From positions 1,482,001 to 1,546,000 of the forward strand of contig NC_012491.1 of assembly GCF_000010165.1 (NCBI RefSeq): a stretch of DNA of 64,000 nucleotides, given 5' to 3'. The translations under genes were made by a program, and so were the position numbers. Positions 18,944-27,074 of the stretch are shown piece by piece. Positions within the stretch are counted from its first letter, which is position 1. Each line of letters opens with the position of its first letter. Below the pieces are notes generated by a model. The model had not been told where the DNA came from and did no database searches. It saw nothing but the letters and a program-made list of their open reading frames with translations. The DNA is from Brevibacillus brevis NBRC 100599 (GTDB lineage: Bacteria > Bacillota > Bacilli > Brevibacillales > Brevibacillaceae).

Positions 18944-19285
18944 ATGAATTACATCATCTTTGACCTTGAAGCTACATGCTGGGAAAACGACAGGACGAAA
19001 CAAAATGAAATCATAGAAATTGGAGCGGTAAAGTTGAATGAGAACCTTGCCGTGATCGGTGAGTTTCAAACTTTTATCAAGCCAAAGCTAAACCCTATTC
19101 TCTCAGACTTTTGCAAAAAATTAACATCCATTTCTCAAAAAGAGGTGGATCAAGCACCGAGCTTTGGTGAAGCAATCAGCCATTTTCAAAACTGGATAGG
19201 CAGTGAGTATCACCTTTGTTCATGGGGCTTCTACGACAAGAAGCAATTGAAAATAAAATATTCGTCGAAATATTTGATCGGTTGA
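18944..19285 (+). pseudogene. Truncated DEDD 3'-5' exonuclease
   Basis: A 113-residue reading frame opening MNYIIFDLEATCW (Exo I Asp/Glu) and reaching the Exo II-like LCSWGFYDKKQL, after which the sequence becomes KIKYSSKYLIG and stops. KapD/RNase-T-like exonucleases are usually 170-210 residues and need a third motif with His and Asp, absent here and in the 120 bp downstream. The ATG at 18944 follows GGGAGGA by 6 nt. Most likely a decayed gene; a very short functional form is less likely. Confidence 0.65.
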
Positions 19286-19404
19286 AGTTCTCCTGATCGT
19301 CTATCATACGCAAGTTGCGACAAATGTAAAATTAAGGTAACGGTAAGGCGTGATTTAGAAGCCATTAAGCTTAGCTCGTTACAATCAGGCTTGAGGTGAT
19401 TGTC

Positions 19405-20601
19405 ATGGAGCTAAAGCAGAACCGCGTTCGCATCATCGATGGCTTGCGGGGATTTAGTTTAGTAGGGATTTTGATGGCGAATATGCTGATTTTCCAGTAT
19501 GGGATTTGGGGAAGCCAAGAAATGGAGTTGTACGCCCTCCCCAATTATGAAATGACAGCTTATCAGCTTGTGAAAATATTTGTGGAAGGCAGCTTTATGC
19601 CGATTTTTGCCTTCATGTTTGGTTTTGGCATGATCAAAATGCAGCAAAGCTTGGCTGCCAAAGGCTTGAGACAAAAACGCTACCTTACCCGCAGGTTTTT
19701 CATGCTGATCGGACTTGGTCTCCTTCATTCGTACTTCCTGTGGGAAGGAGATATCTTGGGGTTTTATGGCATGATGGGCTTCTTTTTGTTACTGTTCATG
19801 AACCGGAAACCGAAAACTCTGCTCATTTGGGGGATTGTCTTGCTCTGCCTCGTCAGTTTAATGGGGCTTGCTCCAAATGATCCGAATGATCCTGCGAGTA
19901 TTACCGATTCTGCCCGTATGGAAGCCTATGTGGTCAAAACCATGACCGTCTACGGCACGGGAACATACGAGGAGATCGTGCATCACAGAAGCAACGAAGA
20001 TCCGCTTGATTTGCCAGAATACATGATGTTTGTTTTGCTGTTGATCGCGCCGCTTATGACTGCACCGATGTTCCTTTTTGGGATGTATGCTGCGAAGTGC
20101 AGGTGGTTCGAAAAGCCAGAGCAAGAACGAACCTCGTATCTCCGAAACATGCTGATCTTCTTGCCAGCGGGACTTCTGTTAAAAGCGCTCCATGTGTATC
20201 TGCCGGGAGCTTGGTGGAGTGGCGTCGGTGATATAACGGGGGAAAGCATCCTTGCCATCGGTTACATTTTCGCCTTTGTTTGGTTCTTTTCCAGAGGCGC
20301 GGAATCAACTTGGCTGCCAAGATTTGAAGCTGTGGGGAAACTCTCTTTAACCAATTACCTTTTGCAAACCGTCATTTGTACGACCATCTTTTATGGATAT
20401 GGACTCGGATGGTTCGGAAAGATCGGGATATTGGCTGGTTGTGGATTAGCGATCGTGATTTATGTGGCACAGCTTTTCTTAAGCCCACTGTATCTAAAAC
20501 GATTCCGTTATGGTCCAGTGGAACGACTATTGCGTATGTGGACCAATTTTTCGTTTTCCGGCAAGACAAAGCAACGCCCGGAAAAACCTATTTCTGCGTA
20601 G
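19405..20601 (+). CDS. DUF418 (YeiB-like) membrane protein
   Basis: A 398-residue polytopic membrane protein. It opens RVRIIDGLRGFSLVGILMANM, the DUF418/acyltransferase-3-like first-helix motif, and ends with the DUF418 C-terminal block (VGKLSLTNYLLQTVICT...RFRYGPVERLLRMWTNF). Members are found near stress or transport genes and their function is unknown. The ATG at 19405 follows TTGAGGTG with 6-nt spacing; the in-frame GTG at 19396 is part of that SD. Confidence 0.83.
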   Translation: MELKQNRVRIIDGLRGFSLVGILMANMLIFQYGIWGSQEMELYALPNYEMTAYQLVKIFVEGSFMPIFAFMFGFGMIKMQQSLAAKGLRQKRYLTRRFFMLIGLGLLHSYFLWEGDILGFYGMMGFFLLLFMNRKPKTLLIWGIVLLCLVSLMGLAPNDPNDPASITDSARMEAYVVKTMTVYGTGTYEEIVHHRSNEDPLDLPEYMMFVLLLIAPLMTAPMFLFGMYAAKCRWFEKPEQERTSYLRNMLIFLPAGLLLKALHVYLPGAWWSGVGDITGESILAIGYIFAFVWFFSRGAESTWLPRFEAVGKLSLTNYLLQTVICTTIFYGYGLGWFGKIGILAGCGLAIVIYVAQLFLSPLYLKRFRYGPVERLLRMWTNFSFSGKTKQRPEKPISA

Positions 20602-20615
20602 CATCAGAAAATAAA

Positions 20616-20653
20616 AACCAAGTAGCTGCTCTATTGGCTACTTGGTTTTTTGT
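20616..20653 (+). terminator. Intrinsic terminator
   Basis: AACCAAGTAGC (20616-20626), 10-nt loop, GCTACTTGGTT (20637-20647) followed by T residues. Confidence 0.88.
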
Positions 20654-20764
20654 TTGTTTTTGGCCTCTAAAAATATGAATCCTCTTATCGGTCTCCATCA
20701 TACAATGTAAATGGTTGGAAAAAAGATGATCAGATAGGTCATCGGAAAGAACGGAGGATGGGAA

Positions 20765-22237
20765 TTGGGACGTTTTCACAGAGCCGTAACGAGTCTGGTT
20801 TTCTTTAGCCTCTTTTGCTTGATCTTCCAAGCATCCATATTCGTGCCTGTAAGCCAAGCAGCAAGTGCAGAGGAAACACCTGCCGCGGTAGAAGCCACTG
20901 TAGATCTTCGTCACTTACAAGGAAAAGTCAATGAAATTAACGCCGAGAACTTAAACCAGGAAAAATATACGCCAGACAGTTGGAGCAAGCTTGTGTATGC
21001 GTTGGATGCTGCAAAAGCGGTACTGACGAAGCCAAACGTCACCCAAGCAGAAATCGATGGTGCCTTGTCCGTGTTAGTCATAGCAAGAGACGGGCTGAAG
21101 AAGCAGGAAGGTACAGTTGACAAGAGTAGACTACAAACGAAAGTAGAGGAAATTGCAGTAGAAAAGCTGCAAGAAAAAGATTACACGAGGGCCAGCTGGA
21201 AAGAGCTACAGAATCGACTAGGGAATGCTTACTTTGTGCTGGATGATCCGCATGCGAGCCAGATTGTCGTAGATGTTGCCCTTGAGAAACTGATCAAAGC
21301 AAGACAAGATTTAAAGAGACAGGATGACGCGGTCTATAAAAGAGAATTGAGAGCCAAAGTCGACGAGATCGAGGATAAAGACTTGGATAAAGACGACTAC
21401 ACCAGATCAAGCTGGCGTGATTTGGAAGATGCACTCAAACAAGCATGGGATGTCATCGATGATCCACATGCCACGCAGTCGGAGGTAGACGATGCTCTGT
21501 ACGATTTGAAGAAAGCATGGAGAGATCTAGAGGATGACAAACATCGAGACAGAGACCGGGATCGGGACAAAGGCCGTAAAAAAGGTTCCTATACCACGCC
21601 GACAAACAGCTTTTTTACGGGAGGCAGCTCTACAGATAAGAAAGAGGAACGCCCGTCAACCAATAAGAAAAGTAAGAGTCAACGTGGCTATATCAACGGC
21701 TATCCAAACGGAACGTTTCAACCGGATCGCACGGTGACACGTGCGGAGATGGCGGCCATTTTACTGAACGCCGGAATGGTGAGCCAGTCTTCTGCGAATA
21801 AGGGAAGGTTCTTCGATGTAGCCGACAACTACTGGGCAGTAAATCCGATTCATCAAGCAAGTGCGGCGGGTATGATGAGCGGCTACACCGATGGCACATT
21901 CCGCCCATCGGCCAACATTACCCGGGCGGAAATAGCCGCAGTCATCTATAAATACAAGGCCTTGCAAGGTGGAGGAGGGGGCACTGCCTTCTTTGATGTG
22001 AGGGGAGATCACTGGTCATCTCCAATCATTGCAGCGGTTGTTGCGAAAGGCTACATGACAGGTTACCCCGATGGCACCTTCCAGCCAGAGAAAGCGCTGA
22101 CTCGTGCCGAAGCCGTAACGATTCTCAATCGCGTGCTGAATCGCGTCCCAGAGAACCAAGCTGGTCCGCAAAGATGGCCGGATGTCGCACCTGGTCATTG
22201 GGCGTATAAAGAAATCGAAGAAGCATCTATTCAGTAA
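20765..22237 (+). CDS. Secreted FIVAR-repeat / SLH-domain surface protein
   Basis: A 490-residue exported protein. The signal peptide (about 1-33, ending SQAASA) is followed by three FIVAR-like three-helix repeats (about 45-115, 120-190, 195-260; each has L..KV.EI, a YT..SW..L core and a V..AL..L.KA.....L end). A highly charged linker rich in Arg-Asp follows, then three S-layer-homology domains (GYPNGTFQPDRTVTRAEMAA, GYTDGTFRPSANITRAEIAA, GYPDGTFQPEKALTRAEAVT). SLH domains bind pyruvylated secondary cell-wall polymer, so the protein should be wall-anchored. The third SLH repeat is followed by a short partial one. Start is TTG (20765) with GGAGG 7-8 nt upstream. Confidence 0.87.
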   Translation: MGRFHRAVTSLVFFSLFCLIFQASIFVPVSQAASAEETPAAVEATVDLRHLQGKVNEINAENLNQEKYTPDSWSKLVYALDAAKAVLTKPNVTQAEIDGALSVLVIARDGLKKQEGTVDKSRLQTKVEEIAVEKLQEKDYTRASWKELQNRLGNAYFVLDDPHASQIVVDVALEKLIKARQDLKRQDDAVYKRELRAKVDEIEDKDLDKDDYTRSSWRDLEDALKQAWDVIDDPHATQSEVDDALYDLKKAWRDLEDDKHRDRDRDRDKGRKKGSYTTPTNSFFTGGSSTDKKEERPSTNKKSKSQRGYINGYPNGTFQPDRTVTRAEMAAILLNAGMVSQSSANKGRFFDVADNYWAVNPIHQASAAGMMSGYTDGTFRPSANITRAEIAAVIYKYKALQGGGGGTAFFDVRGDHWSSPIIAAVVAKGYMTGYPDGTFQPEKALTRAEAVTILNRVLNRVPENQAGPQRWPDVAPGHWAYKEIEEASIQ

Positions 22238-22253
22238 CGATTTCGAAAAAGGG

Positions 22254-22288
22254 CTCACCCTCCTGTAAAATAGAGGGTGAGTTTTTTT
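22254..22288 (+). terminator. Intrinsic terminator
   Basis: CTCACCCTC (22254-22262), 10-nt loop, GAGGGTGAG (22273-22281), seven T residues. Confidence 0.9.
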
Positions 22289-22397
22289 ATGGTGATGAAC
22301 ATGATCCTGACGATCAGAGTGGCTGCTTTTTATGTATAGTGAAAAAGGCCCTATTTTCTATTCTTTTCTATCATTCGGTTATCTCTTCCAGAAGATT

Positions 22398-22414
22398 GTG
22401 GTATAATCTACCAC
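22398..22414. promoter_or_regulatory. Extended -10 promoter with overlapping palindrome
   Basis: TATAAT (22402-22407) preceded by TGG (extended -10) lies inside the inverted repeat GTGGTA-TAATC-TACCAC. The -35 is poor, so an activator or repressor could bind the palindrome. It drives the TraB-family gene 54 bp downstream. Confidence 0.5.
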
Positions 22415-22467
22415 TAAGATAGAATGGCATAAAATCATTCAGCTTAGAATCGAGAGGAGAAAGTTTC

Positions 22468-23850
22468 ATGAAATTAAACAAACGCTGGAGCAAACTGACT
22501 CGTTGGGCAGGTACAGGTGCACTCAGTTTGGCGCTTTTGCTAGGGTATGTGCTTCCGGTTCACGGGCAAACTCCCGTAGCTCCCGTAATCAGCCCTTGGT
22601 CGGTGACCACGTTGAACGAAGGGGAGAAATACGGAATTTTTCCACTGGCGTGGTATGAAGACGGTTTATTTCAGCAATCGATTCCTGCTGACAAATTTAT
22701 TTCGTTGATGGAAGGAACGGCGAAAAAGCTGGATCTTCTGGGATTGAAGAAAAAGAACGCTTCCTTATCCTTTCCGACTGATAAGGTCATTACGAGAGAA
22801 GCAGTCATTACTTCTCTGTACAAACTCCTGGCGAACTACGAATTGCCAGCAGCATTCGAAATGACCGGGGATAACCCGATTGACTATATGAAGAAAAAAG
22901 GCTTGGTCAAAGGGACAAGCGCAGGTCTGGAGCTGAACCAGCCAAGCACGCTTGAACAAGCGACGGTGATGGCGAGCCGACTGGTCGAGTTCGCATTCGA
23001 TACGGTGGGAAGCGGTGCCGAAGGTCTCATGTGGAAAGTGACTAATGGCAAAAATACCATGTACTTGCTCGGCTCGATCCACATGGGGATCGCAGATATG
23101 TACCCGATGCAAAAAGACATCCGGGAAGCGTATGAAGAATCGGATGAACTGTGGGTCGAAGCCGATATTATCAACGGTGACAATGACTATTTAACACAGA
23201 AGATGGTATACACGGATGGCACCACACTGAAGGATCACGTATCCGCTGAGACGTACCAAAAGGTGCAAAAATTGCTTGCAAAGCTGCAACTGCCAGCCAA
23301 TTCTTTTGATGCCTACAAGCCATTTGCTATTGCGTTGTCTGTGCCAACGCTCGGCTACGCAGACGGTGAAACGGATCTTCAGTTCGCGATGCTGACTGGC
23401 ATCGACAGGTACTTCCTGACGAAGGCGATGCTGGATGAGAAGCCGATCAAGGAGCTGGAAGGCATTAAGCTGCAAGCGGACTTGCTGTCAGGTGTACCGG
23501 CAGAGCAGCAGGAGAAAGAATTGAACATTATTTTAGATAGTGCGATGACCGAAAAAGGGCTGGAGGAAGGCACAAAGCTCTTAAAAGATATGCAGACGGA
23601 ATGGGTAGAAGGGGATCTTAATGGCTTTACCCAGATCATGACGACGAATGGCGATTTCGGTGAAGGCGAAGTGAACCAGCGCCTGCTCGGTGAGCGAGAC
23701 AAAAACATGGCTATTAAACTGGCAGAAGTGTTGGAGAAAAAAGGAGAAACGACTTCTTTTGTCGTGGTCGGTGCTGCCCACTTCTCAATGAAAGGCATGG
23801 TTATCGATCATTTGAAAGCCAAGGGCTATCAGGTGCAACAATTGCAATAA
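22468..23850 (+). CDS. Secreted TraB/GumN family protein
   Basis: A 460-residue exported protein. The signal peptide ends around VHG (residues 31-33). An N-terminal region of about 150 residues has degenerate SLH-like segments (VITREAVITSLYKLL; YMKKKGLVKG...PSTLEQATVMASRLV). The TraB/GumN domain starts with LGSIHMG (about residue 196) and ends VVGAAHFSMKGMVIDHLKAKGY, the two His-containing motifs conserved in TraB/Tiki-type metal-dependent proteases. Extracellular hydrolase activity is inference from the fold. Preceded by GAGAGGAGAAAG. Confidence 0.82.
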   Translation: MKLNKRWSKLTRWAGTGALSLALLLGYVLPVHGQTPVAPVISPWSVTTLNEGEKYGIFPLAWYEDGLFQQSIPADKFISLMEGTAKKLDLLGLKKKNASLSFPTDKVITREAVITSLYKLLANYELPAAFEMTGDNPIDYMKKKGLVKGTSAGLELNQPSTLEQATVMASRLVEFAFDTVGSGAEGLMWKVTNGKNTMYLLGSIHMGIADMYPMQKDIREAYEESDELWVEADIINGDNDYLTQKMVYTDGTTLKDHVSAETYQKVQKLLAKLQLPANSFDAYKPFAIALSVPTLGYADGETDLQFAMLTGIDRYFLTKAMLDEKPIKELEGIKLQADLLSGVPAEQQEKELNIILDSAMTEKGLEEGTKLLKDMQTEWVEGDLNGFTQIMTTNGDFGEGEVNQRLLGERDKNMAIKLAEVLEKKGETTSFVVVGAAHFSMKGMVIDHLKAKGYQVQQLQ

Positions 23851-23862
23851 GAGCTGGAATAG

Positions 23863-23897
23863 GAAGTGTCGGCGGGCAGGCTGGCACTTCTTTTTTC
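23863..23897 (+). terminator. Intrinsic terminator
   Basis: GAAGTGTC ... GGCACTTC with one G-T pair, then TTTTTT. Confidence 0.7.
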
Positions 23898-24014
23898 TGC
23901 TCGAAAAACCAGGTTACCGAGTGAACATTTCCCCAAAAGAGCAATTCAGAAGAAATCTCTCTGTTTTGAATGTGCTACGATCTGCTTAGGAAAAAAATGA
24001 AAGGTGGGACCCCC

Positions 24015-24416
24015 ATGCGGAGTCAAATTTCAAAAACACGTCTGTGGATTGCACGGATTATGAGCGGACTAGTCATTCTTTTTATGCTTTTTGACGGTGT
24101 ATTTAAACTCATCCAGCCTGCTCCTGTCGTAGAGGGAACCCTCGTACTCGGCTATGCGCAGCATCACATTGGTGTGATTGGAATTCTCGCCCTTGTATCA
24201 ACGGTGTTGTATGCGATCCCCCGGACAGCAGTTTTGGGTGCGCTTCTGTTGACTGGATTTTTCGGTGGGGTCATTGCGACCCAGATCCGTGTCGACGCGC
24301 CTCTTTTTACGCATACACTGTTTGCTGTCTACCTCGCGATTTTAATGTGGGGCGGATTGTGGCTGCGTAATGAGCGGGTGCGAAAGCTGCTTTTCGCTGT
24401 CAAAGAAGAAAAATGA
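24015..24416 (+). CDS. DoxX-like family membrane protein
   Basis: A 133-residue four-helix membrane protein of the DoxX-like type: RLWIARIMSGLVILFMLFDGVFKL, HHIGVIGILALVSTVLYAIPRTAVLGALLLTGFFGGVIAT and a basic C-terminus. The ATG at 24015 is chosen for the AAAGGTGG upstream; in-frame starts at 23970 and 23997 are possible but weaker. Function unknown; related proteins are linked to thiol or redox homeostasis. No terminator follows before the promoter at 24449. Confidence 0.78.
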   Translation: MRSQISKTRLWIARIMSGLVILFMLFDGVFKLIQPAPVVEGTLVLGYAQHHIGVIGILALVSTVLYAIPRTAVLGALLLTGFFGGVIATQIRVDAPLFTHTLFAVYLAILMWGGLWLRNERVRKLLFAVKEEK

Positions 24417-24448
24417 TAGCTACGAACAACCGTTGAAACTGCCAATCG

Positions 24449-24477
24449 TTGACAGATGAAAAAGCATGTGATAGGAT
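24449..24477 (+). promoter_or_regulatory. Strong sigma-A promoter of the RNA leader
   Basis: TTGACA (24449-24454), exactly 17 nt, TAGGAT (24472-24477), with TGTG just upstream of the -10. Expected start of transcription near 24484. The only things downstream are the structured leader and the hydrolase gene. Confidence 0.8.
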
Positions 24478-24507
24478 GGGCACAACTTATCAAGAACGGA
24501 GGGTTAC

Positions 24508-24567
24508 GTGTGGCAAATTAATTTTTCGATACTTTATTCGCACAACACAATCGATGATATAGCGTAA
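24508..24567 (+). CDS. Upstream leader peptide, 19 residues
   Basis: GTG start 4 nt after GGAGGG (24498-24503), encoding MWQINFSILYSHNTIDDIA then TAA. The ORF occupies the 5' arm of hairpin P1, so a ribosome translating or stalled on it would block that stem. This is the arrangement of antibiotic-inducible leader peptides (erm, cat, bmrB types). It does not match a stalling sequence I recognise. Translation is inferred, not shown. Confidence 0.6.
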   Translation: MWQINFSILYSHNTIDDIA

Positions 24568-24777
24568 AAAGGCTATGTTGTGTGCATACGAATCGAAAAA
24601 TGGTTTGCCGCTACGGTAACCCAATTGAATCATGGGCAAATGGGAGTGAGGAAGGCAAGCGTGCTGCCCCCTCTATTTGCATGATCTGCAAAGAGAATGG
24701 AATCCATCCTGTACAATCAGATGCGGGTATCTGATGTCCATGGTTTCCGTTTCTCTTTCCTTTTTCGATGACGTAAG

Positions 24778-24804
24778 CACAGGCAGCCTAGCCTGTGTTT
24801 TTTT
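24778..24804 (+). terminator. Intrinsic terminator inside the leader
   Basis: CACAGGC (24778-24784), loop AGCCTA, GCCTGTG (24791-24797) and seven T residues, ending 30 nt before the hydrolase ATG. Its position before the ORF implies conditional read-through or a separate small RNA. Confidence 0.88.
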
Positions 24805-24834
24805 ATTACAGTTCGTTGAGGAGGAAAACGTACA

Positions 24835-25680
24835 ATGGCAGAACAGATCCTAAAAGTAAACGGTGTGGAAATATGCGCGGAAAGCTTTGGGAATCCCACA
24901 GATCCGGCGATTTTGCTGATAATGGGAGCCCAGATGTCCATGCTTTGGTGGGAGGAAGAATTTTGTCAGCGAATAGCCGACGCTGGACGATTTGTTATTC
25001 GTTTTGATAATCGGGATGTCGGGCGCTCCACGACGTACGAGGTTGGCCAACCAGGTTATATGTTTGAAGATATGGCGGATGACGCTGTTCACGTCCTGGA
25101 TGCATTCGGTGTACAGCAGGCACACTTCGTTGGTATGTCGATGGGCGGAATGTTGACACAAATGATTGCATTGCGACATCCCGAAAGAGTTCGCACGATC
25201 ACATTGCACGCGACATCGAATTTTGCACCTGGCCTACCACCAATCGATGAGAAGCTGATGGAGTTTTTCAGCAAGATGGGGGAGATCAACTGGGAGGATG
25301 AAAAAGAGGCGTTAGAGGCGGCGGTTGCGAGTTGGAAAGTTCTCAGTGGTTCCAAACATCCTTTTGACGAGGAGCGCGTTCGTGAATTGGCCAAAATCGA
25401 TATCGCCAGAAGCAACCACTATGCGAGTAGAAATAACCACGCCTTCGTGACGGCCAGTGAACCGTATTTGTTGCGGACAGCGGAAATCGCTGTACCAGCT
25501 CTCGTGATTCACGGTACAGAAGACTTGCTCATTCCTTTCGCGCATGCATTACATCTTGCAGACACCATTCCGGGAGCAGTCTTGCTCACGTTGGAAGGGA
25601 CAGGGCATGAGCTTCCGTATGGGGATTGGGATGTCGTCATCGAAGCGATTTTGAAACATACGCAAGAAAAGGAAGCGTAA
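24835..25680 (+). CDS. Alpha/beta hydrolase (RdmC/macrolide-esterase-like)
   Basis: A 281-residue alpha/beta hydrolase. The nucleophile elbow VGMSMGGML (Ser about residue 102), DNRDVGRST after strand 4, an acid in HGTEDLLIPF and the catalytic His in EGTGHELPYG are visible. The N-terminal pattern (FGNPTDPAILLIMGAQMSMLWWEEEF) is shared with RdmC, the aclacinomycin methylesterase, and with other esterases that act on polyketide antibiotics. The leader-RNA attenuator upstream supports an inducible detoxification role, which remains inference. RBS GAGGAGGA lies 9 nt before ATG. Confidence 0.8.
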   Translation: MAEQILKVNGVEICAESFGNPTDPAILLIMGAQMSMLWWEEEFCQRIADAGRFVIRFDNRDVGRSTTYEVGQPGYMFEDMADDAVHVLDAFGVQQAHFVGMSMGGMLTQMIALRHPERVRTITLHATSNFAPGLPPIDEKLMEFFSKMGEINWEDEKEALEAAVASWKVLSGSKHPFDEERVRELAKIDIARSNHYASRNNHAFVTASEPYLLRTAEIAVPALVIHGTEDLLIPFAHALHLADTIPGAVLLTLEGTGHELPYGDWDVVIEAILKHTQEKEA

Positions 25681-25737
25681 GGACACTTCCTCCTCTTCAC
25701 TGAGCGCAAGGTTACAAATCGAAGAGGGTAACAAGAA

Positions 25738-25787
25738 AAAACGGAGCGGAAAACAGGAATGACCCCTGCTTTCTCTCCGTTTTTTTG
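25738..25787 (+). terminator. Intrinsic terminator
   Basis: Long nested stem (AAAACGGAG...CTCCGTTTTTTT) with an inner CAGG/CCTG helix. It closes the hydrolase unit before the convergent dehydrogenase. Confidence 0.8.
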
Positions 25788-25851
25788 TAGCGGAATGGCG
25801 TATTTCCTTATGTGGAAGGAAACAGCACGATATTTATGGAATCGTTTTCGA

Positions 25852-26904
25852 TTATGCTCTCGGGCTAACGAGAATTTTTACCTGGTTTTTCTCTTTCAGC
25901 AGCGCTTCAAAACCATTCTCCATAATGTCGTCGAGCTTGATGCGCTGGGTGACCAGCTTGTCTGCCGGGAAGAAGCCCTTTTCCATCAGGCTGATGACGG
26001 CAGGGAATACATCGCGGTAGCCAATAATTCCTGTCATGTTGCGCTCTTTCATCACGATGTGATTTGGCTTGATTGAAGCTTCTCTTTCGAAGATGCTGAC
26101 GATCATGATTTGTCCAGCGATTTTGGTAGATTCGATGGCTTGCGTGAGGACAGGAGGCACGCCTGTGACTTCAAAGGCGATATCTGCACCGCCGTTTGTC
26201 CGGTTGTGAATTTCCTGGACTACGTCGCATTCTTTTGGATCGATGACGATAGCTCCCAGCTCAGCGGCCTTGCTTTTACGTTCGGGGGACAGCTCCACTG
26301 CATAAATCTCAGCTGCACCTGCTGCTTTCAGTGCTTCGATGACAAGCAAGCCGATAGGGCCTGCACCGAAAACGACAGCTTTGTCACCAGCTTTCAACTG
26401 ACTTGAACGAACTGCATAAAGGGCTACGGCAGATGGCTCCACAAGAGCACCTTGCTCATAGGAGAGACTGTCTGGGATTTTGTGGACCATGTGCTCATCG
26501 CAAGCCACGTATTCCGAGAAGCCGCCACCACCGCCTGCCAAACCGAGGAAGCCCATTTTTTCACAAAGATTGTATTTGCCTTGTCTGCACGCAGCGCATG
26601 TTCCGCAAGCGAAAACCGGCTCGACAACGACGCGATCGCCAACCTTGATAGTGGTTACGCCTTCCCCGATTTCCACCACTTGTCCGGAAAATTCATGCCC
26701 CATTACGATCGGGGCTTTTTCACCTGTAAGTGGATGTTCAGCTCCCTGTGGGATGAAGATCGGGCCAGCCACGTATTCGTGCAAGTCGCTTCCGCAAATC
26801 CCGCACCACTCGACTCTGATTTTCACTTTACCTTTGCTCGCAACCGGTTCCGAAATGGTTTCCAAACGGAGGTCTTTCAAACCGTGCCAACGTAATGCTT
26901 TCAT
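25852..26904 (-). CDS. bdhA: 2,3-butanediol dehydrogenase (Zn-dependent)
   Basis: A 350-residue zinc MDR enzyme: CGICGSDLHEY (catalytic-zinc Cys), GHEFSGQV, structural-zinc cluster CGTCAACRQGKYNLC, NAD site VFGAGPIGLLVIEA and a (R,R)-butanediol-dehydrogenase-like C-terminus. It interconverts acetoin/diacetyl and 2,3-butanediol with NAD(H). ATG 26904 is chosen because GAGGAG is 9 nt away and MKALRWHG is the family start; ATG 26913 abuts the SD. A perfect 12-bp palindrome at 26960-26971 sits in its promoter, facing the divergent LacI gene. Confidence 0.85.
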   Translation of the reverse strand: MKALRWHGLKDLRLETISEPVASKGKVKIRVEWCGICGSDLHEYVAGPIFIPQGAEHPLTGEKAPIVMGHEFSGQVVEIGEGVTTIKVGDRVVVEPVFACGTCAACRQGKYNLCEKMGFLGLAGGGGGFSEYVACDEHMVHKIPDSLSYEQGALVEPSAVALYAVRSSQLKAGDKAVVFGAGPIGLLVIEALKAAGAAEIYAVELSPERKSKAAELGAIVIDPKECDVVQEIHNRTNGGADIAFEVTGVPPVLTQAIESTKIAGQIMIVSIFEREASIKPNHIVMKERNMTGIIGYRDVFPAVISLMEKGFFPADKLVTQRIKLDDIMENGFEALLKEKNQVKILVSPRA

Positions 26905-26959
26905 ATCTGCCATCTCCTCGTTCGATTTGGATTCTATATGAAATTCAGCAAGTAAAATA

Positions 26960-26971
26960 GGAAACGTTTCC
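26960..26971. promoter_or_regulatory. LacI-type operator in the bdhA promoter
   Basis: GGAAACGTTTCC, a perfect palindrome with the central CG typical of LacI/GalR-family operators, 56 bp upstream of the bdhA start. The divergent LacI regulator is the obvious ligand; CcpA (cre-like) is an alternative. Confidence 0.65.
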
Positions 26972-27074
26972 GAAAATTAATATGTCATAAGTTCAGCATC
27001 TTGTCAATTTGATTTCCTAGGCAAGAGTCTGCTATGTTTTGCTCACGCCTCGTTACCGTTACTTTTGTGTATGC

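Larger units (their letters stand above)
24484..24805 (+). ncRNA. Structured leader RNA / attenuator (unclassified)
   Basis: An approximately 320-nt transcribed region with dense pairing. P1 is a 122-nt imperfect hairpin (24501-24622) built from GGGTTAC/GTAACCC, GGCAAA/TTTGCC, a 10-bp ATTTTTCGAT/ATCGAAAAAT stem and a CACAACA/TGTTGTG plus ATAGC/GCTAT tip. P2 pairs 24671-24681 with 24687-24695. P3 pairs 24690-24707 with 24740-24758, enclosing a perfect ATCAGAT/ATCTGAT stem. P2 and P3 share 24690-24695 and cannot coexist. The region ends in an intrinsic terminator. A short ORF lies in the 5' arm of P1. I matched it to no riboswitch family I know; it looks like ribosome-mediated transcription attenuation. 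Confidence 0.7.

Noticed and set aside
24484..24805. T-box, SAM, lysine or other known riboswitch; 6S, SRP or tmRNA
   Set aside because: No T-box GGTGG sequence or specifier loop, no SRP GGAAGG...GGA core, no tmRNA acceptor end; the downstream gene does not fit those classes.
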